A DNA stretch of 64,000 bases from Euryodendron excelsum (taxonomy: Eukaryota > Streptophyta > Magnoliopsida > Ericales > Pentaphylacaceae): the NCBI GenBank assembly GCA_033060915.1, contig CM065389.1, positions 17,312,501-17,376,500 on the forward strand, written 5' to 3'. Below the pieces are notes generated by a model. The model was not told the DNA's origin, ran no database searches, and saw only the letters and a program-made list of their open reading frames with translations. The stretch's first letter is position 1; each line of letters begins with the position of its first letter. The position numbers and the translations under genes were made by a program. This document shows positions 10,965-22,800 of this stretch, piece by piece.

Positions 10965-11310
10965 CGGCAGGCACGCCCTCCTAAGTTTTTAAAAATTTCA
11001 ATATTTTGATCATTTGGGATAAGAAATGATACTTTGGCTCTCTCCTAAATTCAAACAATATCAATTTGGCACTTCAAAGTTTAAAATGTTTTTCTTAGAT
11101 TCTACATGTTTATCAGTATCTGTGATGAAACATAGTGCATTAGCCTCACTAAAATGCAATTAATTTTACTTTGTACCATTTTCAAAAGTTTTTTTATGCT
11201 TTTTTTTTTTTTTACTCATTTTAACATTTGGTTTTTTATTTAAAACTTAAATTTGAATTGTCTGTACCATTACAAAAAAATTAAAAAATTATATTAGCCC
11301 TTTTTTAAAT
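10965..11310. mobile_element. Probable relic insertion in the HMA intron of copy 2
   Basis: This intron is about 530 bases, against 340 in copy 1. The extra sequence begins GCAGGCACGCCCTCCTAAGT and later has ATAGTGCATTAGCCTC and ATTAGCCC, wording also seen at 49520-49670 and typical of decayed hAT-like elements. Ends cannot be fixed by eye. Confidence 0.35.
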
Positions 11311-11490
11311 TATATTAACACCCGATTGATTGTTCCCAAATTTTGAAAATCGGTTCGGGACCGTGAAGTTGGAGTGCTTGGTTATGACGTGTTCAGTGCA
11401 TTCGATGTTTTGGACCTGATGAGGAAGTTACAGAAGAAGTTACAGAAGCATTGGCGCATAGAGCTCATTGACCTCATCTCAGTAGGGTAG

Positions 11491-11848
11491 TTTAGGTGGC
11501 CAGATTTCTTAGCCTCTCAAACCTTCTTCTCCCAGATTCCTTTTTCAATTTTTACTCTCCTTGTAATCTCTTTAATAAATTAAAAAATAAAATAGAGCTC
11601 ATCTCAGTACAGTAGAGAGAATGCTGTCAACAGTTTAAGAGAGTATATATAGGGCATTTAAAAGAGTGGGCGTTTGTATTGAACTACATAGGGTGAAATC
11701 GATTTTCCAAATTAACCCCAAAATAAAAAAAGAGCTAGTGTGAAATAACGTGCTATGCACGTGGCTCGTTGGCCATATTGCAATATTATTCACAACCACC
11801 TGAATTTATTTGAATCAAGGCTGATGATGTTATCACAAAAGCAATTGT
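11491..11848. other. 3' flank of NLR copy 2
   Basis: Non-coding. It contains AATAAATTAAAAAATAAAAT (11574-11593), a possible polyadenylation region, and a second AGAGCTCATCTCAGTA-like phrase (11595-11611) echoing the end of the HMA exon, suggesting a small local duplication of the 3' end. Confidence 0.4.
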
Positions 11849-12151
11849 AATTTGTTTGGGGATTAGAGGGTAGGATTAGATAGCCATTTTTGTGGGTCCC
11901 CTTTTATTGCCCTTGGGAACGGAAAATCATTTTGGAGGAAGGAAGTAATTTGGTGCACTAATTCCATTTCTCATCCTATCTTCCTTTCAAACATGATAAT
12001 ACTTATGTCATTCCTTATATAAACCACCCTAACCAATCATAGTGTAATTAATCTGTCAATGTCTTATGGTATTATTTATCTTCTATTATTTTTTCTCTAG
12101 TCTAATGGTATATTTATCTCTCCTAATCTTATCCTACAAACAAACGTAGCC
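11849..12151. mobile_element. MITE, about 300 bp
   Basis: The left end TTTGTTTGGGGATTAGAGGG is mirrored by the inverse of the right end, GTTTGTTTGTAGGATAAGAT. The right inverse end starts GGCTACG after TAA. Fits a PIF/Harbinger (Tourist-like) element with a worn left tip. 12152-12780 beyond it is AT-rich with nothing recognised. Confidence 0.5.
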
Positions 12152-12784
12152 TTAGGGTCTTCTTTATGGTACACTCTTATCCCATGCAACTTTCTTGTAA
12201 GAATTTGACACGCTATGAAGGAAAAATAATTCAATGCTCTTGAAACGCTAAATCATTCTTACTTCACTTCTTACAAGTGCAATAAGTAACTAGGTAGATC
12301 CAACCTACCTAGCAGAGGGAATACATTGGAATTGCGAAAAATAGAGCAAGAGTGATGCGACACTACAAGAGCACTGAATAATTTCTTAATACGAAGGTAA
12401 TTTTGCATAATAAGCCTCATTCTGGAGAAATTAAGTGGAAAGCCCTTTTTCACAGTTAAAATTTTGTACGTGAAAAGGAGGTTAGTCTTGCCAGATATGA
12501 GTTATATGACATTTCAGATACCAAATATGTAAAACAGCCTCTTAATAAATACATAAAAAAAAATTAAATTCGTAGAGAAAAGTCTATTGTAGTGATTATA
12601 GCAATGGAAAACAAAAAACAAAAATAAGGAGATTGTATATCTCAACAAACTTTTGTATTGGTGATTTTAGTGGAGAAGATGAGGCCAAACAATGTAATGA
12701 TATGGGTTATTAATACCTGCTACAATCATACATTGAGTTACTAGTCAATTATGAATGGTTGTTCAACTATTACTCCATAATATG

Positions 12785-13560
12785 GGCTAGTAGGAGTGTT
12801 TAAAAATCCATTCGACCCGCCAACCCAATCGACCTAGCTGAAGCCGAACCCGAACACAATCTGAACCCAAATTGAGTCGAAATCGCTCTCAAGGTTTGTA
12901 AACTCGATTTTAGATGTTCGGTTGGTGGGTTATTACCTTAAGTGACTTAACTCGACTCGCCACTTCTACATAAATTCATCAGGTCAAACCCGAACCTAAC
13001 CAACCCAAACCCGAACCCAACTAACCCTAGCCCAAACCGAGTTGAAATCGGTTCTATTGTTTCTGAACTCGAGCTTGGTGGTTCTATTGGTGGGTTACTA
13101 CCCAACCCGACCTGTGAACGATACGAGTATGAAATTTGTTCAAAAATTTTGGAGACATTTCAAAAAAACTTAAGAAACGTTTCGAAAACTTTTAGAAAAC
13201 AATTAAGATACGTTTGAAATACTTAACATAAACTCTTGAAAAATTAAGAAAAAAAGTTGCGGAAACTTAAAATATTTATTTTTATACATTTCTCCTCTTA
13301 AGTTCTAACTAAATAGTTAAAAAATTACTTATATAGGTTTCCACTAAATATTTTAAAAAAGTTTACTAAGTTTTTTAAAGATATTCTTAATAAGATTCGT
13401 ATTAAGTTTTTTAATTGTTTTTCACTTCCCGTTTCTCTCTATATTTTTTTTTACGGGTTTCGTGCTTTAATTTTTCCTAACTATTTTGATAACTATAAGT
13501 AAAACGCATTCTGTTACACTTATATAATCTTTACCCCATGCTTTTCCTTGTCATTAGTTA
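12785..13560. repeat. Dispersed repeat R, copy 1
   Basis: 13120-13500 matches 22330-22800 in order and wording: successive AACTTTTAGAAAAC / GAAACGTTTCGAAAAC phrases, then AAACTTAAAATATT.ATTTTTAT, CACTAA.T and TTTTCACTTCCCGTTT. The preceding 12785-13110 is rich in AACCCGAACC/AACCCAA words (degenerate short repeats). Non-coding repetitive DNA of unknown class. Confidence 0.5.
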
Positions 13561-13729
13561 CTCGAAGTTCAAGCATACTCAAAATTTTTGGAATCTTTCT
13601 CCAAAATGCTACTGTAGCCTAGTGAGTGGAGAACTCAACATTTCAACAGTCGGCACAGTACTTTTGCAACAAATCCGAGGAATAACTAATTGATTTTTAA
13701 CGTTGGACAAGCTCCCGAAATGAATAAAA

Positions 13730-14740
13730 AACGGAAATTGTTTCTCCCCTCTTTCCTGACATCCCATTCCTGACACCTTTGTTCCTATTATAGTTATTTT
13801 TATACCTCTCTTTCTCTTTTAAAATTATAATTCATGAACAATCTCACTTACTTTTTTGTTTTGTTTTTTTTAATTTTATTTAATTTTTATTTAGTTTTAT
13901 TTCTTTTTTATTTATTTTTTAATTAATTTTATTTATTATTTTTTTATTAATATTATTTTATTTTATTTAATTTTTGACACATGTTAGAATCTTCTTCTTC
14001 TTCTTTTAAATTATCCCCCAACTCTTGACACATATCAGAACATTTCCCTCCCTTTAAATTACCCCTCAACCTGACACCCCACTTGTGCTTTTGTTTTTTC
14101 AGTTTTGTTTAATTTTTATTTAGTTTTGTTTTTTAAATCAGTTTTGTTTATTATTTTTTCATCAATTTTCTTTTACTTTTTTTCTTTTATTTAATTTTTG
14201 ACACATATCAGAACCTCTTCCTTTCTTTAAATTACCTTCCAAGCCTTAACACATGTCAGGAACCTCCTATTTCTTGAATATGGCTAAATCAATATTGGCC
14301 TAAGAGACTTTTCATTTGAAAAAAAGTGTTTGCTCGCAAGCTATTAGTGTGTTTACTTATTAATTGTTAGTATTTTTATTATTTTCATATATATACTTTT
14401 TATTTTGATCTATATTTTTATACTTTTTAAAATTTTTACAAATAATGACTCCAAAAATCTACAATTAAAAAATAAATAAAAGATTACAAATATATAATAA
14501 AAAAAAACTTTTTATCCAAAAGGAAAAATAAAATTGATAAAAATAAATAAAAAAATTGATAAAAAAAAAATAAACAAAACTGATTAAAAAAAACTAAAAA
14601 AAAACACAAAACTGAAACAAAAAAAAATAAATAAATCAGAGAGTTAGGAGCATAATAGTAATTATTGAGAGAGTTTTGGAATGAGGCCGGAGGGAGATTG
14701 TGTCAAGGGGGTGGGAAAAATAGCTCTCATAAAAAACTAT
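13730..14740. repeat. Fold-back region of about 1 kb
   Basis: The T-rich left half (CAGTTTTGTTTAATTTTTAT, AATCAGTTTTGTTTATT, 14100-14170) is mirrored by the A-rich right half (14460-14630). Outer ends carry TCCTGACATCC...TTCCTGACACC on the left and, inverted, CCTTGACACAATCTCC on the right. TGACACATRTCAGAAC recurs three times inside (13973, 14030, 14202). Probably an old TIR or fold-back element; 14741-15229 is unremarkable AT-rich DNA with one 7-base G run. Confidence 0.45.
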
Positions 14741-15229
14741 GGGAGAGAAAGAGCGAGAAATACAAAATGTGAAGATGGTACTCACCAAAGAAATAGAAGA
14801 GAGGTACTTGGAGTAGAAGTATGAAGGGTTTGAATTCGTTTCTGTGAGTGTGTTTTTTTTGGGGGGGTGGTGGGGGGAAAGTTTAGAGCTTTCTGATCAA
14901 TGGCACAGCTAAGATTGTCATGGCACACTAAACTTTGTGATAAAGATCAAAGTTTTCGTAATAAAGATCAATGGCTAAACTATGTATAAACCATATAGTG
15001 TTTATATATAATTCATAATAAAGTCCTATTGACACTTTTCACAATTTAAAATCCTCACTAATCTAATATATTATTAAAGTTTTTGTATAGTCATCTTACT
15101 AATTTCTTTAGATCATAACCAATTGTCAATGACACTTTTAGTGTGCAAACCAATTAAAATATAATAATCAAATTAATAGGTAAAAATTTGTGATTAAGGT
15201 TTTGGAACTCTTTAAAAAAAAATTTTGTT

Positions 15230-16036
15230 GCACTCTGATTTGTGACTTACGTCATCTAAAAAAATTAATTATTTTCAAAATAATTATTTTTGAATAATGT
15301 GGTAGTGATGGTTATAAAATTATCAGTCATACTAGTATTTTAATTGATTTTAAATGAAAGCTCTACAAAATGTCACATTATTTGGTATGAAAATTTTGTA
15401 TAAAAATTCTGTTTCATTTATCATTAATTATGAAGACGGTGTGTACTTGAAGATATCTAACCATGTGATTCATGGTCCAATGCCACCCTCATGCATTCCA
15501 CTCCTTATGAAAAATCTAAATGAGAAGAGATACCACAGTTAGATTTTATTTTCTTTCTTTTTTATTTTGTTATTAGCTAATGTTGTATAAACAGGATTTA
15601 CGTATAAAAATATTATACAGAATGACATGAAAAATAAAAAGCCTATCAAAATTTATAATTGCAAAAAGGTCATTATCATATCATTCTATATGACTATTTT
15701 TTGTATAAAAGTTTCGTTTGCTTAGATTTTTCTCCTGTTAGTGGCAAGAAGTGATGATCTACTCAGAATTGTTCTCCTTCCAAATGCAAAGCAAAGTGCT
15801 TCTGCTTTCCCAAACATAAACAAATAAAAAAAATTCACCTTCTTTACTTATTGTGAGAAAATGCATTGCGTGTGATTTTCTTCATTTTGTTGAAGTACTT
15901 TGCAAAGCATATAAAGCAAAAGCACTAACTACCATAGTGTTTTTGCATTGCAACAGAGGAAGCTCAAACATTATCATTCTTTACTTGCCATCCGAGAAAC
16001 TGAATGAACCATCACATTCCCTTTAGAGCAGCAAAG

Positions 16037-16091
<55 letters not shown>

Positions 16092-16525
16092 GCACACACG
16101 CATATGTATGTATATGCTTACATAAATTCCAAAATAATTGTTAAAACTCTCCGGAAGGATGTGAGAGAGAAAACCAGAAATTGTTGTTTTGGGAATAAGA
16201 ACATTTGGGAACTTGAATCACTTTCAAGTACTGCTAATGGTTCCCTCAAATGGATTGAGCATTTGAACCATAATTATTAAAATCCAACCAGGTATCAAAC
16301 TGATAAAGCTGCTAGTTCATGATTTATTGGTTTAACTAATTCAACCGTAGTTATAAAATTAGATATCCATTATTCATTCATAAAATTTGTTTGACAAAAA
16401 TAGATAAAGTAAAATGTAAGTAGTGGTTGGGTAGCACAAAAATCACTTCAATTGTTCATGTTCAAGCCTCTTTAGGGCTCATATTTAAAATCTTAGATAC
16501 TAACATTAAAAAGAAAAGTTAAATA
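15230..16525 (+). repeat. Dispersed repeat U3 (complete)
   Basis: Full-length match to U2, same orientation, 10.6 kb away. It contains the CT/TA microsatellite at 16040-16092. It ends about 300 bases before the 3' end of NLR copy 3, which is on the other strand. No protein coding. Confidence 0.75.
16040..16092 (+). repeat. (CT)n(TA)n microsatellite in U3
   Basis: About 17 CT units then about 10 TA units, homologous to 5378-5440. Confidence 0.95.
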
Positions 16526-16999
16526 TAATGTTAAACTATAAAAATATTTTATTCATTCCTAACATAAGTTGAATTATATCTTTTCTTTGTTTGCTTTATC
16601 TGGTTTTTAGTTTAGGAGGGAAGGAAAAGAAAGTCTAAGAAAGACAAGTGAAAGTTATTTTCTTCTCATTTTCTCTTTGTCTTTCTTTCCTCTTTCATTT
16701 TTGATAGTCATCCTTTATTTTCATTCCTATTATCTTTGAATGTTAAATAAGAAAAATCAGTTTTAATAAGTATTTAATTTTGATATACTATCAGTTTTGA
16801 ATAGTTGAACCAATTCATCTACTGCTTCCTCACTGATCGTGAATGTCTTCCTCTACTGAGATGAGCTGTGTGTGCCAAGATTTCTCCAACTCACTGATTC
16901 CAGAAGATCGAATGCTCCGACCGCTAGGCATTTGAAATCATCTCCTAAGAAGTTGTGGAACAGAAAACTAAGAGAAACTTCTCATTTTTTGAGTAATAG

Positions 17000-17170
17000 T
17001 TAATTGAAAAATGCTATTCTTTTAAAAAATTTATACAGAAAATCTCACAATAGCATTTTTATAATTAAAAACAAGTGTTTTATTTTAAAACAAATGGCTA
17101 TCTTTTAACCACATCATTTTGATAATAAATTATATATAAATTTTTTTTATTGTATAACATTTCTTAGTTA
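17000..17170. mobile_element. Small MITE-like element in the last intron of NLR copy 3
   Basis: AATGCTATTCTTTTAAAAAA at the left, GTATAACATTTCTT near the right end, with CCACATCATTTTGATAA inside: the same family as 7555-7745. It helps explain why this intron is 699 bases, against 340 in copy 1. Confidence 0.4.
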
Positions 17171-17951
17171 AATGTGAATGCAGTTTTGAAAAAGTACATA
17201 TATTCCACTTGATACTCGGAAATTTTTGTTCCATCTTCTGCCCCTTAGGCTCCCCAATTCTCTCTAATGAACATTTTACGCCGCCTTGGGGGAAAAAATA
17301 GAAACAATCAAGCGAGACTCTTTATTACGGATTAATCCTCTCCATTTCATTCATGAGACACACATCATTGAAAAAGAAAAATAAATGAATAAAATGACCC
17401 CAACTCGAAAAACTGTATGACAAGTAACTTGTGGAAGTTCAGCATCTGTGAGTGATTTGAGTACCTACAGGTACGTGTCTTCAGCTATATTATGTAATAT
17501 ATATTTCTTTTGATAATAGAATTTCTTACTTACCAAAAGACCAAAATAACAAAAAAACCTTGTGGATGTCTGAAAGAATTACAATTATTCATGGAGGTAA
17601 GGCCTTTATGAATATTGAGTGGGAAAATGTATGATTCATATACCTGGAAGAGTGAGAATTACCTCACATGCCCTGCTTATGGATTTCTTAATATATACAT
17701 GCAACCTCAAGACAACATCCAGTAAGATAGAGAAGATCAAGACCACCCAAAAAGTTTAATTCAGAACACAACAAACTACTTCTGGACAATGGATTAAAAA
17801 AAAATAAAAAAACGTAAGAAAGAAAACAAAAGAGGAGGTTCAATGGCTAAATTAATAATTCCAGCAGCCAATGAACATATTAAGAGAATCAAACCTTGTG
17901 TACATTTGCATCAGACCAATACCTGCATTAAGAGATGAAGACTATTAAATT

Positions 17952-17953
<2 letters not shown>

Positions 17954-17984
<31 letters not shown>
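17954..17984 (+). repeat. (GA)n microsatellite in intron 1 of NLR copy 3
   Basis: Reads CT on the sense (minus) strand, upstream of the acceptor at 17923-17924, as in the other two copies. Confidence 0.95.
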
Positions 17985-17986
<2 letters not shown>

Positions 17987-19219
17987 TTAAAACCCTTCTC
18001 CACAGTATCTCTCAGTTCCCAAGTCAGCACAATTTCATGACACCATTGGGAAGGACGATAAGATTTAAACAGAGAATGAACATTAAGAGGACATCATTAT
18101 AATCATTGAGTCAAATATACAAATTGTTGGGCATGGTTTAGATTTAACTCATCACTTGATAAACGGACTAAGACTTCGAATGGCTTTTGGTGTGGAAATG
18201 AATTAATGGTAAAGCCATGAACATAACATTTAGGAGATAAATTAGTAAAAACCAAAACACCAAACACAAGATGAAGGTTTGGAAAAATTACTCTTGCTTG
18301 CCAATCTGAATTGAGATAGCCTCTGCCAGCATCTTTGAGTTAATGGAAGGCCATCGCAGTGATCTTCAATTGATCAAATACTTTCAATTTAGCGGTACAG
18401 TGCCTACGGCAGCTCTATTTGATCATGAACGGCCCATTTCCAGCAAAACCTGTTTGGCGAGGTTTTCAGAATTTCACCAACAAATGTTTTCATGAAATCT
18501 GCATTTTCTGGTCTGAATTTATCGGTTAACTGGACACAAATCATGGGAGAGAAACTTACCCCAACTGATCGGTAATGGAACAGCAGTTGGGCAAGGAGAG
18601 TTTTTCCTGAACCACCCATCCCAACCATACCAATTGCCCGATGCCATCTTCAGTAGGTGGTTCGAGGAGCAATGCTTCCATTTTTCGAAAATGGAAATCG
18701 AACCCATGAATCTTGATGCATCAAAACACGGAAATTCACCAGGTAGATGAATCGAATCCATGAAAGTTGGACGAGTTCCAGCTTTTGCATTATCATTAAT
18801 GTCCTGAAGCCTCTTTGAGATTTTACGCAGTTTCTTTCCGGTTCGGCAAACAAACAGGCGTTTCTTTAGAGTATGAGCGTGGAAGGGACTTTTCTCGTTT
18901 TCTTCTTTGTGATTGCGCTCGTTCTCTGCAAAAATCAAGAAGTCAGCCAATGCAAACTTGAGGTCATAACGAAAATCCTTCATTTCTATGGGCGTGGAGG
19001 GGCTGATCCTGCTCTCTCCTCCAAGACTTTGAAGACCTTGTGAAAACGATGACGAAGGGGAAGCAGTTCATCACCGAATTCCTCCCTTGCTTCTTTCAAG
19101 TCTCTGATGAATTTGTCCTTCAAAAATTGTAAATAGTCGGCCGACATCTCAATAGTAGCACCGGCAACAAATTCTGTTCCCTTCCTCCGTTTCTCCTTTA
19201 CTTTGTTACCTGCTGCCAA

Positions 19220-19620
19220 GAATTGTAAATCAGCTCTGCCTTCGCCACATATAGATTACCTCTCTCTCTCTCTCTCTCTCTCTCTCAACAAGATTCGTTT
19301 AATTTACTTGGGACCGAAGGAGTTCCAAGTGATGTACCTAACACTAATCAATCTTTGTGTTTATAATTTTTGAAGAGATTCTTTACCTGTAGGCTTTGCT
19401 TTTGCTCTGAGCCTCAGATCTGCACCTGCAATGCTCGATCTACCTGCGAGAATCGAAAACCCAATAGTGAAAACTGGAGAGAAAAGACTGAAGACTGAAG
19501 ACTGAAGACTCTCTATTGTGAAGAACTGTAAAGTGCGAACTGGAGCATGACTGAGGACTTAACAGGTACATAGATCGCTCTCTCTCTCACACTAGGATGA
19601 CAGCCACGCGGCCTATGATG
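19220..19620 (-). promoter_or_regulatory. Probable leader/promoter region of NLR copy 3
   Basis: Non-coding and upstream on the minus strand. It holds a CT microsatellite (19260-19286), a potential leader exon/intron boundary (minus strand CCTACAG|GTAAAG near 19390) and a 7-base tandem repeat GAAGACT in about four copies (19483-19511). Function is inferred only from position. Confidence 0.3.
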
Positions 19621-20809
19621 TATTTTTTTTTTAACTTTTTTCAATTAAAATATAATTTTTTTAATGTTATGTTTTTTAGGTTACTCGAACCGTCATGAAA
19701 AAAAATTAATTTTTAACTAAAACAACCACTGCAGTAGCTTATTTTTAGAACCGAACCGAAATCTGAATCAGACTCTGAGCTGGTACAGTTCAAACCAGTT
19801 AAATGGGTTGACATTTTAAATCTCTTTTAAAAATTTAATATATTTATGATTCTTAAAAATTGAACTTTGATAAGTAAGCGTAAAATTAAGCAACATTTAT
19901 AACTAATTCACTTGTTTTCTTGTAGTTTGCTTTAAAATATAAATTATATTTAAGATATAATATATATGAATAAATAAAATACATTTAAATTATAACACTG
20001 GTTGAACTGGTTTAATCACCTGTTGAATCGATGAACCGTAAATTAATAATCTTATTAGTTTGATGTCCGGTTTGATTTTAATAATTATGCATAAAAGAAC
20101 ATAACAACAAAAAAAAATTTAATTTTAATTAAAAAGAGTCATTTAAAAAGAGAAGAAAACTACTCTATAAATCACTTTCATAAGCCTTGTCCAAACAGTA
20201 AGGTGTCCGTGGTTAGCCTTATGCCTATTGGTAACACGCAAGTTTGCAACACAATGCCAAATTGATAGTAAAATATATCAACGCTTGATTAATTGTATTA
20301 AGATCTTCAATTATTTTTGACTCGTAATGCCTCCTAATAAATGCTATACGTAGTTATTGAAAGAAAATATGGAAAAAGAAAAATTTTTTGACATGGACTT
20401 AAACATAGTACATATTAAATTATGTTTATAAATCAAACAAAATTTAACAAACAATTTAAACCTCAACATATGTGATTCACAAGAACAAAAAAATGTGTAT
20501 CAGCAAAATATGTGGGAGCTGTGAGCAGAAACAAAAACAATCACGATATTTCGCATCACCACCACCATTATCGTTACAACGACCAATATCTTTACTTATA
20601 ACCATAGTTCACGCTTAAAGTTAGTCATGAAAAACAGAACAAAAGAAAGAAAAAGAACAATCCAAATAAACTTCCTTCAAAAAAGTTCAATGATTCATGG
20701 TGGGAATTTTTTTGCATATACTATATAGTAAAGATTGTTTTAAAAAAAAACCCATCGCTACGTTTTGAAATTGCAAAAATGATATGATTCTATATATTAC
20801 TTTTATATT
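19621..20809. other. Intergenic, AT-rich
   Basis: 19678-20050 contains words such as GGTTACTCGAACCGTCATG and, at the other side, GTTGAATCGATGAACCGTAA, reminiscent of worn transposon ends, but no confident TIR pairing. The rest is AT-rich with no gene. Confidence 0.4.
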
Positions 20810-21180
20810 AAACATTATGTTTGCTTAGCATTTCCCCTAACGAAATATGGGGAAGTGACACAGTATTGATGGTCTTCCAAGTTCCTATTGTTCATGTTCC
20901 CAATGCAAAGCAAAGTGCTTTTGTTTTCTCAAAACAAAAACAAATAAAATACACAAAAGGAGCATGGAGAAAAAAACACCAGCCACCACGGTGTTTTGGC
21001 ACTGCAACAGCAATAGAGAAAGTTCAAATATTCTCATTCGTTACTTGCTATATGAGAAACAGAAAGAACCATTACCTGCCCCTCACCAGAGCAACAAAGA
21101 ATCTCTCTATATACACATATACGAGTCTACATAAGTCCCAAAATTATTGTTGTTAGCAATTAGTAGTTAGAACACTCAGG
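20810..21180 (+). repeat. Dispersed repeat U4 (partial)
   Basis: Matches the middle of U2 (about 5040-5460): CCAATGCAAAGCAAAGTGCT, CACGGTGTTTTGGCA.TGCAACAG, ACTTGCTATATGAGAAAC. A 111-codon open frame across it is chance, because the same sequence in U2 and U3 is closed in that frame. 21181-22300 downstream holds no gene I recognise. Confidence 0.6.
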
Positions 21181-22329
21181 AAGTTTATGAAAGAGAAAAA
21201 GAGAGACAAGATTGATGTTTTCGGGTTGGAGTTGGTGGTCGGAGATGGTGAGTCCAAGTGACAGCAAGGGTACTATTGGGAACTTGAACACCATCTTTGT
21301 CACTTCCAACTACTAATTGCTTCCAGCAAACAAATCAAGCATGTAAACACTTTCAAATGCAAAAGCTTCCGTTAGAGAGACCGAAAATAACTTAGGCTAA
21401 GAAATTTCAATTTTGTTATTTATTTATTTTTTCCAAAATAGTTGTTTCAATCTCAGTAATAGTTGTTGGAATTTTGATGATTACACAGAGTTTATTTAGA
21501 AAATTGGTTTCTCTCTTTTATTTTATTTTATTTTTGTATTGACTCTACAATTCTTTATGGTTATTCATTTGTTACTTATTTTGGTTCAAGAAGCCCCAAC
21601 CGCCCAACAAAAGCTAAGATGTAGCGCTTATAATTATATTAGAGGATGGGCATAAGTAATGCTTGTGCAATCTTTAATTATTATTAAAGATAGTAATTGT
21701 TGTAGTCTATTGAATTACTAGATATAATAATCTTATCAATGTCGGCAAGTGAATCGGATATGTAGAACTAAGAAATTATAAATAACATAGATAGTTTTGC
21801 TGTTTTTTATTTTACTTATTTATTCTTACAGTTATTGAGAAACAACCAATTAAGGTAGTAATAAAATAAATTTAATAGAACAATTTGAAAAAGATAAAAA
21901 GTGACGCGCGTTACTCAGTTTAAAATACACCAATTAGGTTCCCTTCGTATATTAGAATTAATCGGCACAAAACATACCATTTTACCATATGGATTCAAAT
22001 TTTCGAATAAGGCTCAGGACCTTTCTTGGCCCGGCACAACTTACCCAAGCCTTGGGAGATGATTTTGGTGCAACCCAACCCATAAAATGTAGGAGATCTT
22101 CTGATAGTTTAACAAACAGCCAGCCCACTTTACTCGGGGGAACTCTTGGCAAAAGTGGCCTCGAAGGCATGAGAGGGTGCGTAACCTGTGTTTCATTTAG
22201 CAGCAAGGTGTGAGAGATAAAGAGCCGGTTTTCCTTCAAACCTCCCATTGACCAGCATATGCATATTTGGAGAGGTCTTAAAACTCACTTTAGAGAGAGA
22301 TACGTGTTTTTTCATAAACCCATTTTTTA

Positions 22330-22800
22330 TATCGGTACAAAACTCGTTTTTAAATTTTAAAAAAACGTTTCGAAAGCGTGGTGGAAATGTTTCAAAAACT
22401 CTTGAAAAATATTTGGAAAACTCTTCGGATACTTAACGAAAACTTTTAAAAAAATCTAGAAAAAACTCTTGAAAAACGCTTCGAAAACTTAAAATATTAA
22501 TTTTTATGTATTTTTTCCTTAAATTCTAATTAAATATCTATGAAATTATTCGTGTGGATTTTCACTAAGTTTTATAAAAGTCTCCAATGCGTTTCCCAAA
22601 TATTTCTACTAAGTTTTCCAAAGGTTTCCATTAAGTTTCTTAAAAGTCTCATTTGAGTTTCAGGAAAGCTTCCTATTAAGTTTCTCAATCGTTTCCCATT
22701 TCCCATTTGCCCTTATATTTTTTGGTAGCGTTTTTTGCTTCCTTTTCTCCTAACGTTTTCTGCTTCTACTTTATATTTTGGTAGTTACTGTCTTAACACC
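22330..22800. repeat. Dispersed repeat R, copy 2
   Basis: Second copy of the repeat at 13120-13500, same orientation, built of phrases such as AACTCTTGAAAAACGCTTCG and GTTTCTTAAAAGTCTCATTT. Non-coding. 22801-23443 is AT-rich with nothing clear. Confidence 0.5.

Larger units (their letters stand above)
8699..11490 (+). pseudogene. NLR-HMA copy 2: CC, NB-ARC, HMA, with hAT insertion
   Basis: Start ATG at 8699 (MSADHLIFLKDKFIRDLEEA) is shared with copy 3. The coiled-coil frame breaks at 8876 and continues one base off as MKNPLYDLRYVL, a lesion shared with copy 3. An insertion at 9144-9356 splits the linker. The NB-ARC is then open from 9358 to the donor at 10236: P-loop GMAGSGKTT (residues 64-72 of that 293-residue frame), kinase-2 KYLIVLDNVW (147-156), RNBS-B SAIIVTSR (203-210), GLPL CDGLPLAAKIL (271-281). 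Exon 2 is 10503-10530 (YWSDPNINK), but its donor reads TT instead of GT. HMA exons are 10760-10841 (VVVLRLDVH...TFPG) and about 11371-11490 (HWRIELIDLISVG, stop TAG). Two poly-Asp tracts from GAT repeats interrupt the NB-ARC. No LRR. Certainly NB-ARC; non-functional by sum of lesions. Confidence 0.82.
16830..19219 (-). pseudogene. NLR-HMA copy 3 (minus strand), NB-ARC mostly deleted
   Basis: Reading on the minus strand: an open frame from 19219 includes MSADYLQFLKDKFIRDLKEA (ATG at 19147), then a stop at 18986 and a one-base-shifted continuation from 18983 (MKDFRYDLKFALADF...). Two more frameshifts near 18685 and 18650 precede the P-loop MVGMGGSGKT (18628). RNBS-A (SPMICVQLTDKF) follows, then a deletion joins the start of kinase-2 directly to the DHCDGLPL region (about 18368-18383), removing roughly 390 bases relative to copy 2. 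Exon 1 ends at 18292. Exon 2 is 17895-17922, HMA exons 17644-17719 (DVVLRLHVYIKKSISRACEV) and 16830-16944, the last frameshifted before SWHTQLISVEED. The acceptor of exon 3 reads TG, not AG. A MITE lies in the last intron. Confidence 0.8.

Noticed and set aside
20821..21156. 111-codon open frame in U4
   Set aside because: The homologous sequence in U2 and U3 is interrupted in this frame; no protein features.
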